Positions 52,612 through 63,545 of a stretch of DNA of 64,000 nucleotides are shown piece by piece. The stretch's first letter is position 1; every line of letters begins with the position of its first letter. A program made the translations under genes and the position numbers. A model generated the notes under the pieces. That model searched no databases. It had not been told where the DNA came from and worked only from the letters and a program-made list of their open reading frames with translations. Location: positions 1,712,999-1,776,998 of the forward strand of contig JAHNZQ020003147.1 in NCBI GenBank assembly GCA_019155205.2, written 5' to 3'. The stretch comes from Gracilaria vermiculophylla. Lineage: Eukaryota > Rhodophyta > Florideophyceae > Gracilariales > Gracilariaceae.

Positions 52612-54847
52612 AAGAGTGTCAGATCTTTCTAGCTGTCGTCGGTGTCAGAAGGAGTTCTCCCGAACGCTAAGAAACGAAGACCTCGAGCAGCAGATGTGGA
52701 GATACGGGGTTCCTGTACTCGCTCGAAGGGGGAAGCCACCCTCGAGAGAGGAAGTAGATGAAGCGAACATGGCAAAGTTCGAGGATGCCGACGAAGACGC
52801 GTTACCTCTGGACCGCCCGCACGCTCCAAACTACGTAGATCTGAGAAAGTTTCTAAGAAAAGGAAGTAGTGCGGAGCGATATGCAGATAGAAGTTCCTCG
52901 AATGACGAAGATTGTTCTCTGGGAAGGATGCTTATACGTGATGTCGATGATGCGAACAAAACTGCCCGCAACATGAGACTTCCGAAATCGGTGAAAAACT
53001 TCGGACACACCAAGTCTTGTCTACACCAGCACCATAGTCGTGACACATGTGATTGTGTGATGGATTCTTCAACAACTGCAGAAGCCGATTCGTTTGGATG
53101 CCAGAAAGCGCAACAAGGCCCAAGAACGGTAGATGAAGAACGCATGGAGAGCCGTGGCTCTGTCCAGAAAAGTGGAAATACTTTGTTCTCAGCATTTGTA
53201 ACTAACAGCGATTGTGCAACTTTCAAGACGACTAACCTGCCCAGTACAGGTTCAGGTGGAAACATAATTCGCAACGAGAGCGCTGTTACGACGAAAAGTG
53301 AGGGGATAAACACCCTAACGGTTTCTCTCTGTAATGTACTGAGTAGGGCATATCACTTTACTCAGTTTATGTTTGTCACGGTTTTTCGCATGCTGAGGAG
53401 CGTTTTGATCTTGCCATTTCAAGTATTAAGGGGGCGGAGAATACAACGCCTGGAATTCAGAAAGACATCTAAGGATTTTACGCCCTCCGATACTAGCAGT
53501 TTCATTGCCTTGGAGGACAAGAAATTGGGCTCAACGAAAGGGGTGGAAAAACGAAAGAATACGGACCTTAAGAAATCGGAACCGTATGCGATACCGAATG
53601 CTTTGCCTGGTGATAGAACAAGCGAATTTAATGTGAGCATCGACCACAAAGGGAGTTTGACATGCAGAAAATCGTCAAAGACTGTTTTCGATGGTACTAA
53701 CGAGGCTGAATGGATCGCTTTCGTGAAACCACATGTACGGGACAGCGATGAAGAGATTGATAACCAGACTGACAAAAAGCAAGGCTTATTTAGTCCCCTG
53801 AAATTATCAGTGTCTGCTCCGAAGGGTTCGAGCATGGAATCTCCTGCCGATGAAGACGGTGATGTACGGTTCCGGGACAGGATTGGTGATTCAGAGAAGT
53901 GGATGGATGAGATTGATGATCATCCTCGTTTGCCAACTCCTACGGATGATGCTGCGTCTCCACTGGGGTTCGAAACTTCACGGCAACTACAGGTTGGAAA
54001 TCAACACGGAAAAATAGAGTTGGGGAACAAGACGAGTTTGTACCCATTAGAACAAAAGTCCGGAGAAGAACAAGATGTAGGAAGAGAGAAACAGAATGTT
54101 GCAGAAGTATCAGAGGAAAGCGAGCGTCATGTGTTAATTGGTGGCACTATTCATTCTCCAGAGGAGTGGGGGATCCGGCGTAGAGTTTTAAGCGGACGAT
54201 CACAGCATACTCAGGAACTTATCGAAATGGAACGTCGAGAAAGCATGGAACAAGTTACTGGAACGCAAGGAGATTCAAAAGATGCAAGCTTAACTGACTC
54301 AGGTAACTTTGATTCTCAGTTCTTTGGGGAAACAGATGACTCTTCCACTCCGAACACGCCTCAGCAAGCCAGCAAAGATCCGTTTCCTGCGGTATCCCCT
54401 CAAGGATATACCCCAGACTCAATCGAATCTCGGAGGAGGACGCCTATTCGTGCAGGTATAAAGAATGATGTGAAAGCTGTAACAGAGTCGGTGAGACGGG
54501 CGTTATTAAGAAACAAACCAGAGCCAGATACAAGATTCACTAGCCCTCGTTCTGCACAAAAGACGCTTCTCATAGTCGCTGATGTTATGACCAAAGAGTT
54601 TAATTGCATGGTGGCTATGCGGAGAAGCGGTGCACTGAAACTCAGAAGTGAGAAGACTTTCGCATCAGATGCCAAACTGCGAATCAGTCTGAGATTTCAA
54701 CCTTTGGACGCGTTTTCTTGCAATGTGATCATATGTCGTTCCCGAGATGATGACTTCACGGTTCCCACATCGGATTACGTTACTTTCATTGCTGGATTGC
54801 AACAAACATTTCTCAACAATGTGACCGGAGCTTGGAGATATCAGTAA
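52612..54847 (+). CDS. Unknown acidic protein with conserved-looking C-terminal domain
   Basis: The reading frame is open from 52601 to the TAA at 54847 but has no ATG before 52694 (MWRYGVPVLARRG). Upstream codons look coding (SSCRRCQKEFSRTLRNEDLE) and follow a good acceptor, so I infer a missed first exon; the given start is that acceptor. Length is at least 745 residues. The middle (about 50-620) is charged and Ser-rich, with a hydrophobic stretch near 245-275 (FTQFMFVTVFRMLRSVLILP) that could be a membrane segment. The last 110 residues (TLLIVADVMTKEFNCMVAMR, then LRISLRFQPLDAFSCNVIIC) have the strand-helix pattern of a KA1-like domain, a weak inference. No function assigned. It follows the ARM paralogue on the same strand. 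Confidence 0.6.
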
Positions 54848-56364
54848 TCTCGCCATCGAAGGCTGATGATCATTACTGAGCCGAATTGACCTTTTCAAAT
54901 ACCGTGGCGCGCTAAAGTCACCAAGATAAGGTCAGCATATGCCAATTCTTGTGGGTCTCTATCACATAGTGCAGTGTATTTGTTAGAATTTCTAATGACA
55001 TGGTACCTATCTTCTGTCATTATCTATGTTTGTCTCACGTGCCCATAGTTACGGGCGAACTTTGTACCTCATTTACCAGATGACGGTAATTTGGGCCCAG
55101 TGAACGCTACCATAGTAACTAGAACAAGAGAGTTTCTGTGCTTTATCTCTGCGCCGACGGTCGTGAACCCCGTGTTCAAAAGTATCACAAATGCAAGAAA
55201 CCCCGCCACGCAATACCCTCTCTTCCAAAGATGACCTCCGTCACGGCTAGTTGAAAGAAGCCGTCGCCTCCTCCCACCCCTGCCTTTTGGTTGTAGAATT
55301 ACACAAACTTGAATACCGTCCATCCGTTCCCACCTTGTGACTGATTGCAGGGCCCGGCGCAAGGAATCCCTGGGCAAAACTTGCGGACTCCCGCTCTAAC
55401 CGGTGTTGAATCTCCGTTGATCATTTGTCATCAACATGATGGAAGTAAGGTAGTTGTCGTTGACTTGACATAATGTAACTGCTATTTTTTGAACGCTGCA
55501 TGAGCGTATCTGTTCGTGGGTTGCTTACGGCAAGTGTTGTCTTGGGTTCCCCCCCCAAGCTCGGCAATTTCGAACACTCCAGGACTGGACACGATACTGC
55601 GTTCGAGGGAACCACCATCATCAACACCCAAATCCTGTTCATCTGCGGGATGGAGGGGCGCCCCCTGCGCGAATCAGATTGTCAACAGATATGAGGTCCG
55701 GTAACGAGCGACAAAAAGCTGACCCCCTGCCATGCGTACGCATTCGATTGCGCGCGTTTGTCTACGATGCCTGCCCCTTATCGCGCGTTGTGCCGTGCGC
55801 AAAGTCACTGCAAACTGTCGACTGAAGCCTGTCCTGTCTGTAATTCAGACAGGACAAACTTCGGTTGCGCCGCCTGTAGCGGCTGGTCGAACAATACTCT
55901 CGCTGTCGAGTCGATGACGCTCTCAACAACTGGAATGCGCTGCTGCTACTTGTGCAATGTGTGCGGTCTGTGGGCTCGGTTTCCGTTGACGGCTGATGGT
56001 TGCTTGTCAAATACGGTATGTGACGAATCGTAGGACTCATGAAGGTGTACAGAGGAGATGTCGAAGGGTTCAAGGGCCCACTGGTTGTGGGCTGCGGTTG
56101 CAAAAACTATGCAGACTGGTGTCTTTTCGGCCACGTGTGTGCCGACATTGGATGGGTCGTAGAGGACGTGCGGTTTCATTCGTTGGCCTCTTATCGGGCA
56201 TCGAGCTTTGCGTTTCAGTACCTCCCCGTTTTCAGACTAATTACACCGGTACAAGAAGTCATTTTAAGCGGAATTGGTTTGTCGTCTTTGGGAAGTGCAA
56301 TACCGGTCGCCGGGTTGCTTAGAAGGTAGTCGTTCTTTATTCGATGCACTAGTGCTCAAACGTA
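54848..56364. other. Gene-poor stretch, low-confidence fragments only
   Basis: Minus 55377-55069 (102 codons) has a basic N-terminus and one hydrophobic segment (YCVAGFLAFVILLNTGFTTV), a possible small membrane protein. Plus 55758-56033 is Cys-rich (CPVCNSDRTNFGCAACSGW). It is followed in another frame by 56039-56329, which begins MKVYRGDVEGFKGPLVVGCG. These could be one frameshifted protein, but I recognise no family. Confidence 0.35.
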
Positions 56365-56830
56365 GTTACAGACTGTTTCAGAAGCACATGACATGCTGTG
56401 AAATGTCAAAAAAAAAAAAAAAACACACACAAAACATCTATTGGACGTCTACAAAAATGGGATAGATAAAAAAATGAGGTCAGAAAACCATTCCAAGAAC
56501 ACATGTTCATCACACAAACAATGTGTCCTGGCGCATCATGCTGATGAAATGAAATTTTCTTCATGGAAACAATAACCAAACAGTAGCAAAAATTTGTTTA
56601 GCTCTTCAAATTTTTCCGCGTTTATCATTGTTTCAAGTAATGCAATACCAGTGAGACCTTTTTTAGAAATTCGAGCCCAGATCATTACAGAATCTTCACT
56701 TGAATGCCTGATATAAAATTCAGAGCGTTTTTTACGAAGATCAGAGAGTTTCAGCAAATCAATTGTGGTTACAATCGTGGGAATAATATGGGTTGTACGT
56801 ACCGGAAAAAATATTGAATGAAAATTGTCC
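56365..56830 (-). mobile_element. Tc1/mariner remnant
   Basis: The plus-strand end TACAGACTGTTTCAGAAGC at 56368 matches the terminal inverted repeat of the element at 4959-6288. Inside, the minus strand (56757-56536) reads RSEFYIRHSSEDSVMIWARI and continues toward GYCFHEENF, the same segment as 5600-5775. Everything else of the transposase is deleted. An A-run follows the end at 56408-56422. Confidence 0.75.
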
Positions 56831-57240
56831 TGAAGAGTTTTAGCACTAGATCTTTTCGTTCATTGCGTGGTAGGCTGCGGCATAGACATTGCTACGTCAC
56901 GAAACGGCCATCGGGAAAGAACCTCAACCCACGCACAGTCCTTGTAGCGAGCCACCGTGCCTGCTACACTCCTTGGCCTCGGCCGCTGGCGGCATACCAA
57001 CAATGGTGGCAATCAAGCACTACTACCTGATGCATCTGCGCCGCATGCGACGGCGCTTGCGTCGTGAGCTGCTGATGCGACACTTATAGGGAGCGAGCCT
57101 TATGGAGCTTGGACCAGTACTGCGCCGTTTTCTGTTCGTCTGTCATGATTTGAGAGCTCTGTTCTGCTGCACGAGGGCGGTGTATAGCGTATGCTTTACG
57201 GTCAACCGGTGATCCATTGAAGACGCCTTGTTTCTTTTCA

Positions 57241-58148
57241 GGTTCAAGTCGGTGGACCTGGGTCGCATTGCTGGTGCACTGGAGCTGACAGAAGGGTCCT
57301 TCGTACGTCGATAAAGAGTACCTTCCGTGGAGCGCCTGTGCATTTTGCTTTGTCGGCTATCCTCGCCTGCGCGCTGGCGTGACCTCTATAACCTATTTGG
57401 ACGGGCGAGCCCAGCATTATGCGACATCTTCTACGAGACCATTGAGCTGATGATGGAGCGGTGGAGGGATGCTTTGTGCCAGTGGAGAGGAGATTTGATG
57501 CAAGAGCGGGCGGCCATGTATGCAAAAGCTGTTCTTGACAAGGACGGAGCGCTTGAGAACTGCGTCGGCTTTATTGACGGCACAGGGATCTTTATTGCGC
57601 GTCCTGGGAATTCAATGCAGCGGAGCGTATACAGCGGCCATAAGCGCAAGCATATGCTGAAGTTCCAGTCCGTGGTGACGCCAGATGGGCTGCTTTTTCA
57701 CCTAGCCGGACTCATCGAGGGCAGGCGGCACGACATCACGCTCTACCGAGAATCGGGAATGGACGACATGTTGGGTTCAGACCTGATAGTAGGCGGTGTA
57801 CAGTAATGTCTGTTTGGCGACAAGGCCTACGTGGTTCGACCTTGGATGCAAGTGGCGTTCCCACCTGACGCAGTCGGGGTTCCGAACGAGGAAGAAGAGG
57901 CTTTTAACACGGAGATGTCAAGCGTACAAGTGTCAGTCGAATGGGGGTACAAGGAAGTGAAGCAGGTCTTCTTCATTCTCGACTTTGCGCGAAAACTCAA
58001 GATCAATGAGGGCCCTGTTGGTACTGTCTACACGGCTGCTGTTTTATTGTGGAACATTCGTTGTTGCTTGTATGGTTGCCAGACAGCAACCTTCTTCGAC
58101 TGCACGCCCCCCACTCTCGAAAGCTACCTGTCTATCGCTGCATTATAA
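57241..58148 (+). pseudogene. PIF/Harbinger nuclease (DDE_Tnp_4) with two in-frame stops
   Basis: One frame reads through the whole region, apart from TAA at 57311-57313 and TAA at 57804-57806. The N-terminal helix (FKSVDLGRIAGALELTEGSF) is followed by SPARWRDLYNLFGRASPALC. The catalytic core has NCVGFIDGTGIFIARPG (first Asp), KRKHMLKFQSVVTPDGLLFHL, LFGDKAYVVRPW (second Asp), and a Glu in VSVEWGYKEVKQ (third). The two stops make it inactive unless repaired or suppressed. It faces the Myb-like gene at 58357-59298 on the opposite strand, the usual two-gene arrangement of Harbinger elements. A degraded 5' part may reach back to about 56890. Confidence 0.82.
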
Positions 58149-58356
58149 AGAAAATTCCGAAGAGACGCAAACGCGGCCAAGTGTCAACGATTCTAAAGAA
58201 GCCTGCAATAGAATGTTATTCGGCAGCAGAGGCGGCAGATGCTGCAGCCAGCGGCGGTGCGCACGATCACCTAGCAGCGGCTTTGTCGCCTTGGCTACCA
58301 AACGCAGCGGTAGGCACTCATGACTTCTCCATATCTTCAAACCCACCCACTCTTTT

Positions 58357-59298
58357 TCATTTCTTCCTGACACTACGCACGAGGTCCGAGATCAGCGCAA
58401 GGGTATGCGTACGCTCCTCCCGATCGGCCATAAACGTAGCTGCAGCATCGGCGGAAGCCTTGGCACGAGCAACTTCTGCAACCGCTTCTCGCTGGCGACG
58501 TGGTGCATCCATGTCCAAAGCGTGCTGGAAGCGGCGCTGATCCAGGTCCAAGCGCCTCTCCGCAGTGGCGCATTTACGCCGCTCAACGTCATGGCGCTCG
58601 GTGACATCGCGCTTGATGAGGTCGATAAGAGCATTGTCTTTCTCCTCTTCTGCATCACAACGACGTCGTCGACGCTTTGCAGCCGCTGAAAGTCCGTCAC
58701 ACTCCGAATCATGCTCTACATCTACGCCGCCCATGTTCTTATCGATCTTCCTCTTGTTCTGACGAGTGCGGCGCATGAGCAACACATCCCTAGCGGCTGC
58801 CCCAGCTCGAGAGAGCATATCTTCGACGTTACGTCTCTTCTCTTTTGCTTTCGTTTTTGCCGAGCGTGCGTCACTCATGGCAGCGGCGGCATCTTCAAGA
58901 AGGTTCGATAGCTCGTCTTGAACCTGCATTATGCCTGACTGCCTGGCTAGTGCTGCGTTTTTCTTTTCGGAACGCCCCGTCAGCAGCAAAATCCGATCCT
59001 TAATATGCTTGCTGTTCGTCTCAAATGGCTTGCTCGGTTGCGCATTGAAGAGGTCAGCCGCTCTTGTATACATTTTGTCGACTTCTCCCCACTTGGCCAG
59101 ATGCGCTCCTGCACTTGTCACAGCACGTGCACAAAGCAAGTCTGCACCTGCCCCATCCCACTTAATCGGCGTTTTTTGGCCTGAACAGCTGGTGGCTTGA
59201 AGTCTGGGCTTGACGTCTGGGCGACAGATTCGTTGGATGACTCCTCTGCGACCGGATGAGAAGCGCCCGCTGGCAGTAAATGTCCATGAGGACGGCAT
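58357..59298 (-). CDS. Harbinger-associated Myb/SANT-like DNA-binding protein
   Basis: About 313 residues if translation starts at 59298; an earlier ATG at 59400 is open but overlaps the neighbouring retroelement sequence. From about residue 47 a Myb/SANT-like trihelix pattern is visible. Landmarks are IKWDGAGADLLCARAVTSAG, then WGEVDKMYTRAADLFN, then KHIKDRILLLTGRSE. It is followed by a long Lys/Arg-rich coiled coil with DAEEEKDNALIDLIKRDVTE. In Harbinger elements the Myb-like protein brings the nuclease to the DNA ends. The gene appears intact although its nuclease partner is broken. The ends of this element were not located. Confidence 0.65.
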   Translation of the reverse strand: MPSSWTFTASGRFSSGRRGVIQRICRPDVKPRLQATSCSGQKTPIKWDGAGADLLCARAVTSAGAHLAKWGEVDKMYTRAADLFNAQPSKPFETNSKHIKDRILLLTGRSEKKNAALARQSGIMQVQDELSNLLEDAAAAMSDARSAKTKAKEKRRNVEDMLSRAGAAARDVLLMRRTRQNKRKIDKNMGGVDVEHDSECDGLSAAAKRRRRRCDAEEEKDNALIDLIKRDVTERHDVERRKCATAERRLDLDQRRFQHALDMDAPRRQREAVAEVARAKASADAAATFMADREERTHTLALISDLVRSVRKK

Positions 59299-59323
59299 GA
59301 GGGAGAGCAGGGAGCCTCGCCGG

Positions 59324-60881
59324 CTACCATCGATTTGCTGGCTGAAAAACGGAAAGGGGGAGAATGGGGGGACGTCGCGAAACAGCACACTGTGAGGCAC
59401 GGATAACGAAGAGCGGTCGGTAGGTTCTTGAATCCGTCGTATCGCATGGTGTGCATGCCAATGCGGGAAGTGAACTAAGAGACAGTGCCAGGGTAGTATG
59501 TGTCATCCAAAGGCCATTATACCTCGATGTCTGCGCCAATGTAAACACATCGGTTGTGGTGGAACTGCTGGAACTGTTGTGTGCAGTGGGAATAGGTGCA
59601 GTCGTACGGTCTACATCGGGGAGCGGTGTGGGCGACAGAGGAGCAGTAGAGATCTGCTGACCGTACAGTTGCTGGACAGGCGGTAGCTGGGGCGGTGCAT
59701 TGAGATCTTCGTCGCCACCCACGGAAAACGTACCTTCGTTTCCCTCGGCAATGAGAACAGGTGGTGCCTCAAAAGACCGAAAAAGAGTAGCATCGTCATC
59801 AGAGGCACCGCTAGCATCGTCGTCCATGGCAATTTCAATTGAACTGTCTGGTTCGTCAGGCGCCTCCTGGATATCGGTAGCAAGCTCATCTTGGCTAACG
59901 GCGGGACGGACATCTTCGAAAGCGGCACAAATTTCTCTTCCACTGGTACCAGGAACGGTGACAGTGCCGTTTGTAGAATCGTAGCGTAACACGGGCTTGG
60001 GAGAGGACCAATGGCCACGTTGTTGTGACTGTTGCTTAATAAAAACTTGAACGGAGTCGCCAATCGAAGGAGAGATGTCGGTAGTAGCTTTTAACCTGAG
60101 TATGAGAGTCAGCTTGCGTTTGGCGAGTAGGGTCTCGTGAGCTTTGAGAATATCGGGAGGTATCGGTACTGGGGTAGAGCTGGAGACTACGGGTCTGCTA
60201 AATCCTTTGGCAAACTCATAGGCAGACATGACTTCGTTATCCTACAGGTCGTTTGAGATTCGTAGAGACGGCTGGATGAGCGGAAGAATTACAGTCAGGG
60301 CGTCGTTGGAACAGTCGAACTTGAGGCGTTCGAAAATGTCGCGGATTACTTTGTGCTTGGATTCCAGCACGTTCCTGTCGTGTCGGCGAGGCTGGATCGA
60401 ACGAGGTTCGACGTCAATAGTACGAAGGTGATTCTTGAAGATATCATTATTGAACGCAGGGTCAAACAGAACAGCGGAAGGGTGCCAGAACGGAGATATC
60501 CAAACAGTTTCCAGAGCACAAATAGCGGTGTATCTTGATGTGTCGGGTACTACGATGCCGGCGGAATAGCGGGAGGTAGCATCCATAACATGGAAAACGC
60601 AGTACTGATCCAAGAAGAAGTGATCTACGCAAACCAACTGGTTAAAGTCTCGAGACAATGAACTGATAGACACTTTCCTAGGTGATTGAGGGCGTGAGGT
60701 TGTCGCGCAAGATTCGCAATGTTCTAAGATGCGTACAAGATGCATGTTAACTCCATCGTTCCAAAGTCCATTGCGCTCAAGCAGAAGCTTGATGTCAGTG
60801 TATGTTGCATGACCACACACGTGCTTGTGAACTTTGTCCACGATTTTCTTTTCTTCGGCCCAAGATCGATCGGGTCCGTTA
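59324..60881 (-). pseudogene. Retroelement integrase and C-terminal domain, split by a Harbinger insertion
   Basis: The open frame runs from the insertion site at 60881 to a TAG at 60242-60244, then continues in the same frame to 59324. A zinc finger (HVCGH .. CESC, near 60820-60715) precedes an rve-type core. Its Asp residues lie in LVCVDHFFLD and VLFDPAFNND, and its Glu in NVLESKHKVIRDIF. After the stop, MSAYEFAKGFSRP and a basic/acidic C-terminal domain (SIGDSVQVFIKQQSQQRGHW, then SYDS-like strands) follow. The last ~50 codons probably run past the element. The superfamily is uncertain; I see LTR-retrotransposon-type integrase, but no RT is within the window. The element continues at 63914-64000 beyond the insertion. 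Confidence 0.7.
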
Positions 60882-60909
60882 GTGCTTCTCCACCAACGAA
60901 GTAGCAAAT

Positions 60910-61080
60910 GAGCAAATTATCAACTTTGATTAAATTTGATGATTTGCTCATTCGCCCACTAGTTTGATTTCCCGACCAGAACGAAAAAGCGCCAAAAATT
61001 AGAACACTGTGCATATTGCCCAGAGCAAATCGACCAGATTTGCTCGAGTAGACCTTAGCCCAAGAGCTATTTGAGCAAAT
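60910..61080. repeat. Subterminal ATTTGCTC motifs
   Basis: GAGCAAAT/ATTTGCTC occurs at 60910-60917, 60942-60949, 61023-61030, 61038-61045 and 61073-61080, and once near the other end at 63812-63819. Repeated subterminal octamers of this sort are typical transposase or Myb-protein binding sites. Confidence 0.65.
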
Positions 61081-61232
61081 ATTTTAGGACAGTTGCAGGA
61101 ATACCATTGGTCTACAGTTCGCGCCAAACCCAAAGATCTCGGCATTCAGAGTACATACAACTGATAAACCCTGTTGCACCTACTAAGATCTTCATCTTCT
61201 CTATGCAAATCATCTTTCCCTTATTATCTACT

Positions 61233-62430
61233 ATGGCGAACATATTTGAGTCTGAAACGCCAAATGAAGCAACCCCAATCATCCGAACTCCATCAGTGCC
61301 AAGACACAAGAAACAGAAAGCTCCCCGCGGCTCTGGCTACACACCTGCAGAAGATGCGGCAATGGCGAAAGCGTGGATTGTATTTTCTGAAAACCCGATC
61401 ATAGGTGCAGATCAGAAAGGTAATCAATTTTACAATTCAATTGCAACCTTTTATAACGAGAAGATCAAGTCATACAACAGAGAAATGCGCAGTGTTGAGT
61501 CAATCAAAACAAGGTGCAAAGCCATACATAAAGAGTGTATGTTGTTTGCCGGATTTTATGCACGAGTGGAACGTTCAAGGCCCACTGGAGTGCGCCCAGG
61601 TGATATTGTTCACATGGCAACTGGCTTGTTCAATGGTATGGATATGGCGGGCGTTAAAGATGATTGTGGGAAACCATTGCGTTTCCGGCAGGCATGGGAA
61701 ATCCTACGACGACACGAAAACTTTATGTGCGCGACTAATCTTAAACAGACCAGCGAGGACAACGACGTCAGTTCATACGTAGAAGGTTTAGCTAATGACG
61801 AAGATGCCATACGAGTGGATGGAACCGGAAGATAGACTATCTCGTTCGGGCGGTGGAAGTAGACCAGTTGGGAGGAAAAGAGCGAAAGAGCAATGGCAGA
61901 AAAGCATGGAAGCACCAAAGAAGTTGAAGCTAGTTGCAGAATCGGTTGCAGCACAGGTAGAGCGTAACGTTCTTCTGAAACGGCATTACGAAATAGCACT
62001 CTTCACTAGTGCCCCAGCAGGTTGCGATGACAGCGAATCCTTGGAATATTTTCGCATCATGCGTTCAAGAGCGCTGGCTTCCATACGAAAAGAAGAAAAA
62101 GCGAACGGCAGCACATTTGTGGAAGAAAAGGACCGGAACGACCATGATGAAACAGACACTGAGGTGGTAGAACGCCAGACTCTCGCAGCGCGCGAAGGCA
62201 GCGAGGGCAAAGTCCGCGGGAGCGCCTTGGCCGAGCTTGCGAGGCCTTGGCGCTACCACGCGGACTTTGCCCGCAGTCGCCTGAGTGTGCGTGCGCGCTC
62301 CGCGCGCGCGAGGAAAAAACCTTTGTTCTCGATAATATTGGCGCGCATGTGTCGCGTCATAGCATTCACTGGGGAGTGGTATATATCTAAAATGAATAAC
62401 TGCCAAACATGTTCCAGAGATGATCCATAA
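61233..62430 (+). pseudogene. Harbinger Myb/NAM-associated DNA-binding protein, frameshifted
   Basis: Starts at the ATG at 61233 (MANIFESETPNEATP). Residues about 30-120 form a Myb/SANT-like domain (RGSGYTPAEDAAMAKAWIVF, then FYNSIATFYNE, then SVESIKTRCKAIHKE). The first frame stops at 61835. The continuation lies in the next frame from about 61825: GGGSRPVGRKRAKEQ, then KRHYEIALFTS and SLEYFRIMRSRALASIRKEE, the NAM-associated C-terminal pattern of plant-type Harbinger ORF1. One frameshift near 61825-61833, or an unnoticed intron, separates them. It would recognise the subterminal motifs together with the nuclease. Confidence 0.7.
62207..62273. other. Long GC-rich hairpin inside the Harbinger element
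   Basis: GGGCAAAGTCCGCG at 62207-62220 pairs with CGCGGACTTTGCCC at 62260-62273. The inner part also pairs (GCGCCTTGGCC with GGCCTTGGCGC), leaving a loop AGCTTGCGA and a small bulge. The surrounding 150 bp are much GC-richer than the rest of the element. Confidence 0.7.
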
Positions 62431-63545
62431 CGAGTGAACGAGTGCGATAGTACTCCGTGTCATTACTGGTTAGTTTTTGGAGACCGCAGATAGTATCAAT
62501 AGACCCCGCTGGTGGAATTATGTCCTGTCCACCTAAATGAAGAGCCCACATCGGTGTTGCATCTTGCCCAACCAGGATTTCCCCCGCTTGCGCTTCGCTC
62601 CCAACCTCCTTGTCATATTCCAACCCACGCTATTCTACCATCATGATGTGCAACACAATGCAGCACTTCATGACTAACATCATCACTCCCTTTTTCAAAA
62701 TCGACTAGGTCGTACAATGATGTGCCATTTCCCTTGTAAAGCGCCAAACGCTCTCTCTGCGTCCTTTCTTCGAGCTTCCTGACAGCTTGCAAGTAGCTTT
62801 TCTTTCTGAGTAACTGGTTCAGAGACTGTCTGCTAAAATCATGGCCACCTAGGGTAAAGTCCATCGGCAAGCCAGTATGGAACACATCTTTTTTTTCGCC
62901 AGCTACCTCATACTCAACAGGAGGAGGGCAAACGTCATTTGCAATCTGATTGCTTAGCGGGGAGGCATCTAGTACGTTGATGTCATTCGCACACCCTGGT
63001 ACTCCGAAGAAATGCTGCCATATCCAAAGACGATCGTCGGCTATTGCCTCTAAAATGACGATAGGCACACCTTCCTGCCCTTGATACTGACCTTGGTACG
63101 CCGTTGGACAGTTTCTCCAAGTCCACTTGCAGCAATCTATGCTACCCAGCATACCAGGAAATCCGTGAGCAGCAGACCGCGCAAGTAGCTTTTTGATATC
63201 ATCTGTAGTCGGACTGCGCAAGTATTCTTTCCCGAAGCAAGCGTCGATAGCACTACAGAACCGCTCCATGCATTCCAATGCAGTAGATTATGCCATGCGC
63301 GTATATTCGTGAATAGAATCGGCGGAACAACCATAAGCCAACATGCGAAGTGCGGCAGTCGTTTTGTGAACGGTAGTGAAGCCTTTGCGTCCGGCGCAGT
63401 CTACGTGTTGTGTAAAGTACGGGTCATGCACTGCGATGCATTGATCAATGCGATTGAACACCGAAATAGAAACGCGAAAACGACGCGCAAAATGCTCGGA
63501 ACTATACACTGGATTGTCAGAAAAGCAATTGTTGTGGAGCCTCAT
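62387..63545 (-). pseudogene. Plant-type Harbinger transposase, one nonsense codon plus frameshift
   Basis: From the ATG at 63545: HFARRFRVSISVFNRI, AHDPYF-like VHDPYFTQHVDCAGRKG, then TAALRMLAYGCSADSIHEY. An in-frame TAA at 63286-63288 stands where the family has the Glu of GESTALE, so GAA to TAA is the likely single change. The frame continues STALECMERFCSAID, then GFPGMLGSIDCCKWTWRNCP (first catalytic Asp) and IWQHFFGVPGCANDINVLD (second). The stretch after 62900 diverges from the family, and the last typical segment (YYRTRSLVMDHLWNMFG) lies in another frame at 62450-62400. This is the PF04827-like group known from plants and oomycetes. Inactive as it stands. Confidence 0.82.
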
